Assembly: GCA_003223215.1 (NCBI GenBank)
Contig: QHYH01000080.1
Span: 1 to 64,000, forward strand
DNA from: Acidobacteriota bacterium
GTDB lineage: Bacteria; Acidobacteriota; Terriglobia; Acidiferrales; UBA7541
Length of the DNA stretch: 64,000 bases
Reading direction: 5' to 3'
In this document: piece by piece, positions 26,582-35,966 of the stretch
Position numbering within the stretch: position 1 is the first letter of the stretch
Layout of the letters: every line of letters begins with the position of its first letter
Position numbers and translations under genes: made by a program
Notes under the pieces: generated by a model
The model's input: only the letters and a program-made list of their open reading frames with translations
Database searches by the model: none
What the model was told of the DNA's origin: nothing

Positions 26582-28201
26582 TCAGTTGGACTCGTCAATC
26601 TGAAATTCACGGGAATCGACCAGCATCATCATCAACATCCCACCTGGGAAAATATTGTTGGTGGTAATTTCGCGCTCATTGTGCGAGTGCCACATGAAAG
26701 CAAAGCCAGCCTCACCGGTGGGCGAGTTCGCGATCGTGCCCGAGGGCGGAGTTGTACCCGTGGGGCCTACCGCGCGGACAGTTGCATTGGGACCAAGGTA
26801 TGGGCTGCCCCCGAACCAGGCACCATTCGCCAAAATGTTCGGGTCGGGCAGAGTCGCTGGACCGCCACCTGCTACGTCGCCGAACGGCGCCGCTTCCAGA
26901 GGTTTGTTGTGGTCCTGGCACCACTCGTAATAATTAAGCGCTGTTGTCGCCGCGGTGTTGTAGCCGTTCGCATCCGGAGTGCAGGGCAGTTTGGCAGTCG
27001 AGTCAGAAGAAGCGGGATTGTGGCCGTATGGATCCCAGTTCAATCCCTTACCCGTCCAATAGAAAATCCCGTCCATGGCCAGTCCCGGAGTCGTTGTCGT
27101 GGTGAAGAGCAGAGGCCCGGCGAGATTGACTTCACCGGCAGTGGTCGAGCTCAGAATCAGGTTTCCATCACGCCCCAGAATGCGGACGTGGTTGCCGTGC
27201 TCGTGGAACGGATGCTGCCACCGGCCCTGGCCTATAATGCGCAGTAGCACCTGTTCGCCCGGATGCATGTGCGGGTTGCCGTTGTATGGCTGGTGCGGGT
27301 ACTCTCGCGCATAGTTGGGATCCATGTCATCGGGCATCGACCGCCCATTGATCATGAAGTAGGCCGGATGATACGGCTCGGTCGGAACATCGAGATGGCA
27401 GGTCGGAGAAGTCGCCGCGCAGCCAGTCCTTGCGGTGACTTGCGCTAGCGCGTTCTTGTGTATCCCGGGATCCATCTCGGAAAACTGGAACAGGTATTCC
27501 CGGTCATAGCAGCTCCTCGGGTTGTCGTAGGCCGACGCCGCCAGCCGGTAATCCGCTTCCGCCGAGTTGCCCGGAGCAACATAGTGCGCAGGAATACTTC
27601 CTACCGCGGTACAGCCAGTGGGAACCGCGGTCGGTACCACAATAATTGCGCCATACAGGCCCATTTCCACCTGCAAGTCGCCTTGCGTGCCGCTGTAATA
27701 GGCGCGTGTCCCCGGCGACGAAGCAACAAAGGTGTAGCTAACAGTATTAGTCGTGCAGGCAGTTGGGGTTGGGCAGGGTAGTGCCTCATGAGTGAGAAGA
27801 CCAACCACTCCGCCCGTCGCTGTCACATTAAAGCCCGGAAACAGAATCGAAGTATTGCCGGCGGAAGTAGGAAGATTATTGGTCAGGTTGACCGTGACCG
27901 TTTGTCCTTCCATGACGATCAGCGTGGGACCGGGAACCTGCATCGTGGGGCAGGTGGCACCCGGCATCAACGTGGCCGGAGGATTGAACCCAGAAGGCGC
28001 ACTGCTGCAGCCATACCCCCAGGAGTAAACGGACGCTCCGTCCGGCTGGCTGATAAAAGCATCGCGGGCCGTCAGGTTGAAGGTCGTCCCAGTGATGCCC
28101 GGCGCCGAGGCGTAAACCGTGGCGGCGAACAGCATCACCAGCACTGGTACCAGAAGCAATCGGGATTTCGAAAAAGTTGTGTTCATTTTCATCGTCCTCA
28201 T
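26582..28201 (-). CDS. Secreted multicopper-oxidase-like protein carrying the HxH/WHSH half-site
   Basis: A 539-residue exported protein (leader ends near YASAPG) with two or more cupredoxin-like domains. Copper motifs seen: HPFHEHG (H330, H333, H335) and near the C-terminus FMWHSH (H505, H507) followed by a Met-rich GGMLMMML. There is no HCH motif, so there is no type 1 copper Cys. In laccase terms this supplies the two motifs of the domain that contributes half of the trinuclear cluster. The other half is in the preceding gene, 10 bases upstream. I infer the two polypeptides combine to form one oxidase. Substrate unknown; metal oxidation such as Mn(II) or Cu(I) is possible. Many cysteines suggest disulfides. 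Confidence 0.82.
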   Translation of the reverse strand: MRTMKMNTTFSKSRLLLVPVLVMLFAATVYASAPGITGTTFNLTARDAFISQPDGASVYSWGYGCSSAPSGFNPPATLMPGATCPTMQVPGPTLIVMEGQTVTVNLTNNLPTSAGNTSILFPGFNVTATGGVVGLLTHEALPCPTPTACTTNTVSYTFVASSPGTRAYYSGTQGDLQVEMGLYGAIIVVPTAVPTGCTAVGSIPAHYVAPGNSAEADYRLAASAYDNPRSCYDREYLFQFSEMDPGIHKNALAQVTARTGCAATSPTCHLDVPTEPYHPAYFMINGRSMPDDMDPNYAREYPHQPYNGNPHMHPGEQVLLRIIGQGRWQHPFHEHGNHVRILGRDGNLILSSTTAGEVNLAGPLLFTTTTTPGLAMDGIFYWTGKGLNWDPYGHNPASSDSTAKLPCTPDANGYNTAATTALNYYEWCQDHNKPLEAAPFGDVAGGGPATLPDPNILANGAWFGGSPYLGPNATVRAVGPTGTTPPSGTIANSPTGEAGFAFMWHSHNEREITTNNIFPGGMLMMMLVDSREFQIDESN

Positions 28202-28211
28202 TTCCGCTCTC

Positions 28212-29813
28212 CTAATTAATGCGGACCTCGGTCATGAGCCCGCCAAAATTCTCTGCGTCGTTGGACAAGTGGTCGAGGTTCGGCGTGTACAGATAGAACA
28301 CGCTGCCCGACGGATAGCGCGTCGTATCGGTGGCGTCCAGAATCACGTCGAGCGACTCGCCGCCGGCGAGCGTGATCGAATTAGTGTTGTAGTACAGGTT
28401 GTTACCCGCTTGATCGCGTAGCAGCTTGGCGTTGTAGCCAATCACTGTCATCGGGATTCCGAGCGACGCCAGCGTCTGATATTCGGTAACGTCCAGGTCG
28501 GAAATCCGCAGCAAGGCCTTTTTGCCTGCCGGAATGTTGATGATCGAAGGCAGCGGCTGGGAGAAGTGCATCTTGCCATCCGCTGACTGCGTTGCCAGGG
28601 GACCGGTTGTGACTGTATCCGGGTAGCTGCGGCCATTGAGCAGGAAATACTTGTCTTTCATGTCCGCAAATTGTTCCGGGTTGAACGTCATGCCCACAAA
28701 GTGGAAGCTGGGATCGAAACCGTGGATCTGGATGGGATACTCGACATCGTAATAGGTTGAGCCATCACCATCGTTGTAGGCATACCCGCCGCTGTGGCCG
28801 CCATTCACAACAGTGGACGCGGCCGTCGCTGCCGTGTTGATCGCCGGGAGCGGATTGCTGCACAGGATGTCTTGCGTGGAATCGCATTTCGTGCGGTTAT
28901 CAAGCTCCTGTTGTTGCAGGGAAGCATAGAGGTCACCGCCAAGCGCGACGCGGTCCTGCCGCGGCCGCACATAAATTTGGCCGACCATGCCCATCTGCAA
29001 GTGCTCGGGAGGCGTGATGTGGCAGTGCCAGAAGTACGTCCCGGCATCCGGTGCCAGGTAGTAGTAAGTGAAGCTGCCGCCGATGTTGATGGCCACCGAG
29101 GCGTCGGGCACGCCGTCGTAGAAGGTCGAAGCGTTGGGATAACCGTGGAAGTGGACGGTGTGCTGCTCGAACAAGTCCGGCCGCATGATCATGCCCACGT
29201 TCGTGAGCGTGAGGAAGAATTCGTCATCCTCATCGATCGCAAACAACGGTGCGGGAATATTGCCGTTCAGGACTCCCACGTCAATGATTGGGCGAGGATC
29301 TACGTGCCCATCTAAACAGGGCGCGACGCACTTGCCATCTGCTATGGCATCCAGATCGGCAGTTAGCCCCACCGCGCCGTTATAGCCAAATCCGATGGGG
29401 ACGGAGGTCCCGCTGCTGGGAGTGGCCATCGTGGCCGGGGCCCCGGGCAGCAGCGCGCTCGGGGATGGCACGTTGAATTCGGAAGGGAAATCGGTACCGG
29501 GCTGGCCATTCGCAATCTTGCTAAGCCCGGACAATGGCCCGAATGAGAACATGTATGTTTGCGTCCCGTCGCCCATCGTCGAGTAACCATCACCGCCAGA
29601 AATCTGCTGGCATTTGATGGCCCCGTTCACATTTGTCGGAGCGGTGTACGCTGGTTCCGAATTATTGTTGGCGGCATTCGGGTGCGTGATGGTGCTGGTC
29701 GGGCACTGCACGCGAAACGACTGAGCATTCGCGACCAGCGGCGTCAAACAGCACAAGAGTACGAACAAGACAGCTTGGTACAACTTTTTCATAATGGCCT
29801 CGCGTGTTTGCAC
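28212..29813 (-). CDS. Secreted multicopper-oxidase-like protein carrying the type 1 copper half-site
   Basis: A 533-residue exported protein; leader core VLFVLLCCLTPLVANA. Copper motifs: HTVHFHG (H218, H221, H223) and WHCHITPPEHLQMGM (H263, C264, H265, H271, M276). This gives a complete type 1 site plus half of a trinuclear cluster. Spacing in the second motif is two residues longer than in laccase or CueO. No second HxH/WHSH pair is seen in the rest of the protein. The missing pair is in the next gene, 10 bases downstream. It is the first gene of the three-gene operon, preceded by 372 bases with candidate operators and then by a two-component system on the same strand. Confidence 0.85.
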   Translation of the reverse strand: MQTREAIMKKLYQAVLFVLLCCLTPLVANAQSFRVQCPTSTITHPNAANNNSEPAYTAPTNVNGAIKCQQISGGDGYSTMGDGTQTYMFSFGPLSGLSKIANGQPGTDFPSEFNVPSPSALLPGAPATMATPSSGTSVPIGFGYNGAVGLTADLDAIADGKCVAPCLDGHVDPRPIIDVGVLNGNIPAPLFAIDEDDEFFLTLTNVGMIMRPDLFEQHTVHFHGYPNASTFYDGVPDASVAINIGGSFTYYYLAPDAGTYFWHCHITPPEHLQMGMVGQIYVRPRQDRVALGGDLYASLQQQELDNRTKCDSTQDILCSNPLPAINTAATAASTVVNGGHSGGYAYNDGDGSTYYDVEYPIQIHGFDPSFHFVGMTFNPEQFADMKDKYFLLNGRSYPDTVTTGPLATQSADGKMHFSQPLPSIINIPAGKKALLRISDLDVTEYQTLASLGIPMTVIGYNAKLLRDQAGNNLYYNTNSITLAGGESLDVILDATDTTRYPSGSVFYLYTPNLDHLSNDAENFGGLMTEVRIN

Positions 29814-29935
29814 GTGATTCGAAGCTTCTCAGACGGGATTTCGCCGGAAGCGTGTAGAGAGACTAAGGGTGGAAAGGAACTGTCTTTTTGATTCCTAACA
29901 AACAACTGTCACGGAAACCCGGTAATTCAAGATAT

Positions 29936-29989
29936 TTTACAGGCTTTACAATAAGCTATTGATGCTATACTGTGTAAACAGACATTACA
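29936..29989. promoter_or_regulatory. Candidate operators upstream of the multicopper-oxidase operon
   Basis: Within the 372-base gap before the first oxidase gene are a direct repeat TTTACA-ggc-TTTACA (29936-29950) and an inverted repeat TGTAA-n7-TTACA (29973-29989). They share the TTACA core and lie about 125-175 bases before the start. OmpR-class regulators, such as the one encoded just upstream, usually bind direct repeats. I see no clear promoter boxes. The rest of 29814-30185 shows nothing else. Confidence 0.35.
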
Positions 29990-30185
29990 TCAGCGATCTC
30001 GCATTGAGCAGAAGGTCTCTGGGACGCGAGTTATTTCTTGTCCAGAGTAAGGATGCTGCGTACGCGCGACGCCTGGCTCGTCGGTCTAACCGCAAGAGTC
30101 TGTGAAAGGAAGAACGGTTTTACAATAAAGAACCACATCAGCTTGCCGCGATCTGGCGTTTTGTGAACCGATCTGGTGCGGGAAA

Positions 30186-30878
30186 CTAGGCGCGGATTTG
30201 TCCTACAAATTTATAGCCGGTGCCCGAAACCGTGAGGATCAGTTCGGGCCGCTTCGGATTTTCTTCCAACTTTTGTCGAAGACTTGCAACATGAGCGTCC
30301 ACCGTTCGCGTGAGAGAATCCGCCACATAGCCCCAAACCGCCTGTAGCAGTTCCTTACGTGGAATCGTTGTTCCCGGACGTTCAATGAAGTAGCGGAGAA
30401 GCTGGAATTCACGACCTGTCAGATAGACGGACTGTCCAGCTCGCGTAACTTTGGATCGCTTGACGTCCACAATGATCGAGCCAAATTCGTGGATGGCTTG
30501 CCCCGTTTTTATGGGTACGCGGCGCAACAAAGCTTCGATCCGGGCGATGAGTTCAGCGGCCTCAAACGGCTTGGTCACATAATCGTCTGCGCCAAGCTTT
30601 AGTCCCACAACCTTATCCGTGGTTTGGTCGCGAGCGGTCAGGATCAGAATAGGAGTGGCCATTCCCGCTTGGCGGATGTCGCGGCAGACATCAAGCCCGC
30701 TTCGTGACGGCAACATCAGGTCGAGAATGATTAAGTCAAAGGGCTGGCTGGTTGCTTTCTCGGTTGCTTCGAGTCCATCGACGGCGGTGTCAACGACGTA
30801 ACCTTCTCCGCGAAGCCGGTCGCCCAGGGTCGCCCTTAATGCCGCTTCATCTTCTACGAGAAGGATGCTCTCAAACAT
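30186..30878 (-). CDS. OmpR-class response regulator
   Basis: A 230-residue two-domain regulator. The receiver has acidic residues ED at 9-10 (LLVEDEAAL), phospho-acceptor D53 (ILDLMLPSRSG) and Lys in YVTKPFE. The winged-helix domain has LTGREFQLLRYF and ends SGTGYKFVGQ. It is three bases after the sensor kinase gene. The next genes on the same strand are the multicopper-oxidase operon, 372 bases away, so control of that operon is a reasonable but unproven guess. Confidence 0.85.
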   Translation of the reverse strand: MFESILLVEDEAALRATLGDRLRGEGYVVDTAVDGLEATEKATSQPFDLIILDLMLPSRSGLDVCRDIRQAGMATPILILTARDQTTDKVVGLKLGADDYVTKPFEAAELIARIEALLRRVPIKTGQAIHEFGSIIVDVKRSKVTRAGQSVYLTGREFQLLRYFIERPGTTIPRKELLQAVWGYVADSLTRTVDAHVASLRQKLEENPKRPELILTVSGTGYKFVGQIRA

Positions 30879-30881
30879 GTT

Positions 30882-32855
30882 TCATTGTCCTGTCGTTTCT
30901 TGCAGTCGTGACTCGTTGATGAGTTCCTCTGCGCTCGCTGCCGGTAGGTGCAATGTGAAGGTACTTCCCACGCCAAGCTCACTGACAACGGAGATTCTTC
31001 CTCCCAGAGCTTCTGCGATGCGCTTGGCCAATGCTAGCCCCAAACCCGTCCCATGAATTTGAGCGGCCACGACCTTGGGGCTGCGGTAGAACGGTTCAAA
31101 AATACGTTGCAATTCTGAAGCACTGATGCCTTCCCCATGATCCTGAACACTAAATCTAACTTCTTTAGCATTACCCTCTATCTTACGACACGTGGCAGAC
31201 AGGCCGATCCAGCGTTCCTCTCCACCGTATTTGAGGGCATTAGCAATCAGGTTTCGCAAACAGGCACCCACCGCCGACAAATCGCCCAATACGGGCGGCA
31301 GCCCCGGTTCAATATGCTCCTCGAGCGTGCATCCCTCTTCTTCGATTTCCTCTGTCACGTGTTTCCTAACGGCTGCAAGGATTTCAGATACCTTGAGAGG
31401 GTCAACGGAATACCTTGTTTTCCCGGCTCGCGTGGAGGCAAACAGCAGGATGCGGTCTACGAGATCGATCAGCCGACGTGTCTGGCTGGTTAGAATGGAA
31501 CCGTAGAACTTTAGATTCTTCCTGCCTTCCACATATCCGTCTTTGATGTTCTCGCTGGCCGAAAAAATGGCCGCCAACGGCGTGCGCAGTTCGTGCGAAA
31601 CCGACGCCACGAACTCCATTTGCACTTGCGCGAGCTTGTGTGCGCGGTGACTCGAAAAAACCAGGAGACCTATGTTCACCGCAAGAAGCGACAGCACCAC
31701 GCCGCCGATGATCAGATTCCGATACAAGACGCTCTTGGCAATTTGTCCCACCGGTCCTGTCCGGTGCCGGAGCATCAATACCCAGGGTTTGTCGTGCGAT
31801 GAATAGCGGAAGACCGGAAACCAGACCGGCCCTGCAAAACTGCGCCAATCTTGGTCCGATGAATTCTCGCTGTGTTTCACCGCCTCCCAGAACTCGGCCT
31901 TAACATTGTTAGAGGACGAGCCGAAGATGTTCATGATGGAGTCGAAGCTGCCAACATCTTCGATCCTAAGCGTCGAATCGGAGGAATAAATGATTCTTGG
32001 CTTATCGTCGGCAGCCACAACCGCGAGCTTATATTCCAGCCCGTCTGGACCCCCAAAATGCCGGGTCGCCAACTCGGGAAGGATCCTATCCTGAATCACG
32101 CGGAGGTTCAGAACCACCACAAGCCAATCCACCGCGGCGCGATCGATCGGAGTCTCGGAGTTCAACGGATTGGCGTGGTGGACGACGGGGTGAACAAGTG
32201 CAGGGATTCCTTCGTCGAGCTGCCAGCCAGCGAGCGCATCGGTGCGCGAGCCGTGAGTCCGCAGCTGATTGCTTCTGTGCCCGCTCTCGTTTTCAGTTGA
32301 ACCTCCATATTCCCAAGCCCGCTTCGCCGCACTTAGGTTAGAGGAATTCGCCTTTAGTCGAGCCAGTAGCGCTTCCAGTTCTTGCGGCACGCCTGCACTG
32401 TTCCGGGTCCTTGTGTTTGGATCGAGCCGCAGAAGTTCCGGCTTTCCAGGCGCGCTGGTTTGCCAATCATAGATCTCCCGAACGAGGTCTGAGTTTGGAT
32501 AGGCACCCTCGGCCACTTCGCTGTTTATCTCATCCCGATTCCATTCGGCGTACCGCTGAAGGTAATCATTCCAGGCATCATGCGCACCGGAATCCGGTCC
32601 GACCTGAAGGGCGACGCAGACAGCTGACAACTCGTCGTAAAGATCACGGTGCCATCTCGTCATCAGGGACTGCAAGTTGCTGCCAATGCGCACTTCCGTC
32701 GCGGCACTTAGCTGCGTGGCCCACTTGTATTGGAGAACTGCAACGATCACCCACAGCAGCGCCATGCCCGACAAAACAGCGATGCGAAATACGGACGACA
32801 TTCGGACGCCGTCTCTTTCGATCGTCTTGTTCTTAACTCCGGGAGAAGCTCGCAT
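30882..32855 (-). CDS. Membrane sensor histidine kinase
   Basis: Up to 657 residues. If the ATG at 32801 (MSSVFRIAV) is used it is 639, and this start puts the first membrane helix at the N-terminus as usual. There is a first helix near 24-42, a large periplasmic region of about 335 residues with no family I recognise, a second helix near 381-400, a HisKA domain with H421 (SVSHELRTPL) and an ATPase domain (N box NLIANALKYG, G box DHGEGIS, then GTGLGLAL). It is paired with the response regulator three bases downstream. The periplasmic sensor lacks obvious metal-binding clusters. Confidence 0.85.
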   Translation of the reverse strand: MRASPGVKNKTIERDGVRMSSVFRIAVLSGMALLWVIVAVLQYKWATQLSAATEVRIGSNLQSLMTRWHRDLYDELSAVCVALQVGPDSGAHDAWNDYLQRYAEWNRDEINSEVAEGAYPNSDLVREIYDWQTSAPGKPELLRLDPNTRTRNSAGVPQELEALLARLKANSSNLSAAKRAWEYGGSTENESGHRSNQLRTHGSRTDALAGWQLDEGIPALVHPVVHHANPLNSETPIDRAAVDWLVVVLNLRVIQDRILPELATRHFGGPDGLEYKLAVVAADDKPRIIYSSDSTLRIEDVGSFDSIMNIFGSSSNNVKAEFWEAVKHSENSSDQDWRSFAGPVWFPVFRYSSHDKPWVLMLRHRTGPVGQIAKSVLYRNLIIGGVVLSLLAVNIGLLVFSSHRAHKLAQVQMEFVASVSHELRTPLAAIFSASENIKDGYVEGRKNLKFYGSILTSQTRRLIDLVDRILLFASTRAGKTRYSVDPLKVSEILAAVRKHVTEEIEEEGCTLEEHIEPGLPPVLGDLSAVGACLRNLIANALKYGGEERWIGLSATCRKIEGNAKEVRFSVQDHGEGISASELQRIFEPFYRSPKVVAAQIHGTGLGLALAKRIAEALGGRISVVSELGVGSTFTLHLPAASAEELINESRLQETTGQ

Positions 32856-33409
32856 CAGAATCCTCGCAGAGCCATGCGACTACCTTAGCCCTCGAATTGG
32901 AGGCGTATCGGGCAACGATATCGACGGCATTCTAGTAGGCACCCAAGGCTCCCGGTAAATGGCTTCTGTCGTCCGCCAAGATTGCGAAACCTCCTGGTCG
33001 CTGTGGGTTGGCATCCCATCCAAAAAGCGGAACGAGCACACTACCAGGTCAGGAAAATCAGCTTTCCTTCCCAAATCATGACACATCTAAAGAGACTTTG
33101 AGAAGCTGCATGCACAAGTATGGTTTTTTGGAAGTCAAGTGGCCGGAACCGCGCAGAAGGCGCCCAATACTTAAAGCGTACTGTTCCTTTTGGGGAAATA
33201 TTGCGCCACCGGGCAGTCCTTAGTCAGTTGGGACTCAGCCGATAGGTTCTGCGTCCTGGCGTAGGATGCGCCCACGTCTCGATCCCAATTGCCTCCCCTA
33301 GCTCCTAGCAAAAAACTCGGGATAGATTCTTATGCCCTCTCGTATTGGCAAACAAACATTCGTTGTCGGAGCCGGTATGGCAGGGTTGACGGCGTGACAT
33401 CATGTTGGA
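32856..33409. other. Intergenic stretch, nothing recognised
   Basis: About 550 bases between the kinase start and the IS630 relic. It must include the kinase promoter. No open frame has a supporting family match, leader or ribosome site. Confidence 0.45.
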
Positions 33410-34190
33410 AAATGACAATCAAGCGATCGACCGGCGCAATGCCGCTTTTCTTTCGCAGCGCCCGAACACCTTGGCCCGATGTACGTCCCAGGCGGCCAGA
33501 TAGGTCCAGGCGCCTTCACGGAAGTATTCGTGTTCGACTCTGGTGGAACGACCGGATGCGGGAGCCAGTGTAGGTTGCTTGCGGCGGGGCGCTTGAATAC
33601 TGCTTTTTTCGTCGGCTGAGATGACGAATTCACGCGCATTTAGTGCGCGTCCCTGCCAAACGCGATCATACAGGTCGAGGATGCGCCCGGCCTTGGCAGC
33701 GAAATCCGGGTCTCGGGGAAAGATCCAACCGCGATGTCGCCAAGGGCGAAGCGCATCGGCGCTGAGCCAGCGCCACAAAGTCGCCCCGCTAATTTCAGCG
33801 ACTAACCCCCGGGTGATCGCTTCGCGCCGAATCTCGGAAAGAGAAAGTTGCGACAGGGGCAGCTGCAAGCGATGTGGGAGTTCACGGGCGAGAGCTTTAA
33901 CTTGGAGGACGACGCTGGGGGGAAAAGCGGGTGGGTCGGCCGCTCCGAGGTTGCGCCTCGAGGCCGGGGAGCCGCGCGAGGGCAAATCGTTTGCGCCACT
34001 TGCTGACGATTTGCCGGGGCGTGTCCAGGCGAGTGGCGATGACGTCGTTGGAGAGCCCTTCCGCGGCAAGGAGTACGATCTTCGCTCTGATCACATCGCA
34101 ATACGGTGACGTATATTGGCGCACTCGATTCTCTAGCATGATGCGCTCCTCCCTGGAGAGAGCTATCGTGAATGGGCTCAGTCTCGGCAC
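33410..34190 (-). pseudogene. IS630-family transposase remnant
   Basis: Starts intact at 34190 with the helix-turn-helix part (SREERIMLENRVRQ, SNDVIATRLDTPRQIVSKWR, GLEAQPRSGRP). It shifts frame near 33920 and continues as VVLQVKALARELPHRL, SGATLWRWLSADALRPWRHR, the first catalytic Asp in ISADEKSSIQ, and EHEYFREGAWTYLAAWDVHR. A second shift near 33435 gives SGIAPVDRL, after which homology ends. The second catalytic DNGSSHRG block and the C-terminus are missing. Inactive. Confidence 0.85.
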
Positions 34191-34337
34191 ATGAAGGCAA
34201 TCTCCTCAACGCCGAGTCTATCAGAATCTGGCAGCTCGTGGTTATTTGATACGTCACCGTATCTACGAACAGGAGGACTAAGCCCTGTATTCCCCGGTTT
34301 TGTGCCGTGCCGGTGCAGATAACGGGTGCACAACTCC

Positions 34338-34991
34338 TCAGGGCAGGGTCAGAGAGACCCTATTCCCGTTCAGCACGCAATCTAACTGAAGAGGCGTGTT
34401 CTTCTTCTTTGTCAGGGGGAAGTACAGATAACCGGCCACGGGCGCCGAAGCGGTTCCCTCCGGCAGGCCCTTCTCACTCAGCTCGGTCGACATCGTGTCG
34501 CGATCGCGCTCCGACGAACCCGAGTGTGAACCGTGCTCGCTGACTCCAATGGCGACACCAACCTCAGTGTAAGTGCCATGGTAGGTTCCGGATTCGCGAC
34601 CGACGCCAACGGAAGGAGAGACGGTGATGTCTCGCTGCGATTCGGCAGATTTCTGAATGCTGGCCGCCACCACCTTGGCGCTGGAAGGTTTCACGGCCGT
34701 TTCCGCCCCCACCACGCGCACGGAAAAGTCGTCGAGCGACACCGCTTGTGGCTTGTCCTTTGCAGGGTAGAACGCAACCTCGACGACCAAGCAGCAGCGA
34801 TTCACCTCGGAAACGAATGTTTTGTGCACTTCATCGGAAGTAAGCAACGCCGCGCCCACGCTGACGCCGTCTTTCTCCGCATGAGACGGGTAGCGATTGG
34901 CCGAGGCCTTGGGCACGGTTCCTCGAGGACCCGATGCGACAACTGGGGCTGCGGCCAACAATAGCAGCCCCAGCGGAATCTTTCTGTTCAT
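34338..34991 (-). CDS. Secreted protein of unknown function, coupled to a PEGA protein
   Basis: A 217-residue protein with a signal peptide (NRKIPLGLLLLAAAPVVASG). The mature part has a CC pair (NRCCLVVEVAFYP), a Ser/Gly-rich middle and beta-rich ends (YLYFPLTKKK; CVLNGNRVSLTLP). I know no family. Its ATG overlaps the stop of the PEGA-domain gene (ATGA), so the pair is one operon and the proteins likely act together at the envelope. Confidence 0.6.
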   Translation of the reverse strand: MNRKIPLGLLLLAAAPVVASGPRGTVPKASANRYPSHAEKDGVSVGAALLTSDEVHKTFVSEVNRCCLVVEVAFYPAKDKPQAVSLDDFSVRVVGAETAVKPSSAKVVAASIQKSAESQRDITVSPSVGVGRESGTYHGTYTEVGVAIGVSEHGSHSGSSERDRDTMSTELSEKGLPEGTASAPVAGYLYFPLTKKKNTPLQLDCVLNGNRVSLTLP

Positions 34992-35644
34992 GGCTTGACC
35001 CCCTTTTCGTGTGCTGCATCCGGCGCTTCTTCAGGCTCCAACCGGGCGAGAACCTTCAATGATTTTCTGCTAAGGATATAGATCCGCTGGTGAAACGCCT
35101 TATGTCCCTTTGCGGAGAGGGACAGGTCGTAAGCGCCGGAGTCGAGCCACATAGTCTTCAACTGGTCTGCCCCACCCGCGTACCCGCCGTCGATGTACAC
35201 TTCCGCTGTCTTCGGATCAGCCGTCAATTTGACTTGTCCCTTATCTTCGGCGTACGCCAAGCTACCGGAATAAGCCGGATTTAGGAGAGAAGGATAAGCG
35301 CACCCAAACGGGTCGCAAAACAAGGCAGGATATGCCACTCCATAGGGATAAAAGCCGAACACGCGGTACGGATAATAATAGGGTCCGGAAAAATACGAAT
35401 ACCCCAATCCAAACGAGACGGTACCAAGCCGGACGTGAATTTTCTGCTGCGGCTTGGTGTCCCTCTTGTCCTTCGGATCCATCTTTGGTGCCGCCGCAGT
35501 TTGATCGTCGGCTTGTTTTGATGAGTCTCCGGCGGAAGCCGCCGTCTCTTTTTGCACGCTGGTTAACGCCTGCTGGGGAATGGCCATCGCAAGCATCGCA
35601 TGGCCGGTGAGAAGGGTGACAAGGAGAAGCACTCTAGCAGCCAC
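34988..35644 (-). CDS. Secreted PEGA-domain protein
   Basis: A 218-residue exported protein; leader core VLLLVTLLTGHAMLAMA. A Gln/Ala/Lys-rich linker is followed by a Tyr/Pro/Phe-rich segment (YYYPYRVFGFYPYG) like those in surface or amyloid-like proteins. The PEGA domain lies about 130-200: LTADPKTAEVYIDGGYAG, then DSGAYDLSLSAKGHKAFHQRI. PEGA domains are found in envelope-associated proteins of unclear function. First gene of a two-gene unit with the unassigned secreted protein. Confidence 0.75.
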   Translation of the reverse strand: MAARVLLLVTLLTGHAMLAMAIPQQALTSVQKETAASAGDSSKQADDQTAAAPKMDPKDKRDTKPQQKIHVRLGTVSFGLGYSYFSGPYYYPYRVFGFYPYGVAYPALFCDPFGCAYPSLLNPAYSGSLAYAEDKGQVKLTADPKTAEVYIDGGYAGGADQLKTMWLDSGAYDLSLSAKGHKAFHQRIYILSRKSLKVLARLEPEEAPDAAHEKGVKP

Positions 35645-35966
35645 GGTTCACCTCTCTGGCTGGCCGAATTCCTTGAACGTACGATGCGATCTGACCGTCA
35701 GCGGTTTCCCACGACCTGTTCTAATTGTCTGCATTATCGATGGCGTGTAAAACCGCAAAAAACATGTACCAGTTATGCTGCGCCCCAACAGGGTCTAAGG
35801 TCAAACGCATGTTCGACTACCTCCACCAATCGCTACCCTCCCGCCTCTGAACACGGAAGGGATGAACGCGAATGGGAAACATGTCGGCGCCGACTCCGCA
35901 TCGCTTTGCTCCATTGCTGGGTGTGGTGGCGACCGCCGAACGAATAGCTCGGAAACGGGACTCGCG
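35645..35966. other. Intergenic stretch, nothing recognised
   Basis: About 320 bases between the end of the sigma/FecR/ABC operon and the start of the PEGA gene. Both flanking genes are on the minus strand, so a PEGA-gene promoter is expected. I see no clear terminator hairpin for the long operon. Confidence 0.4.
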
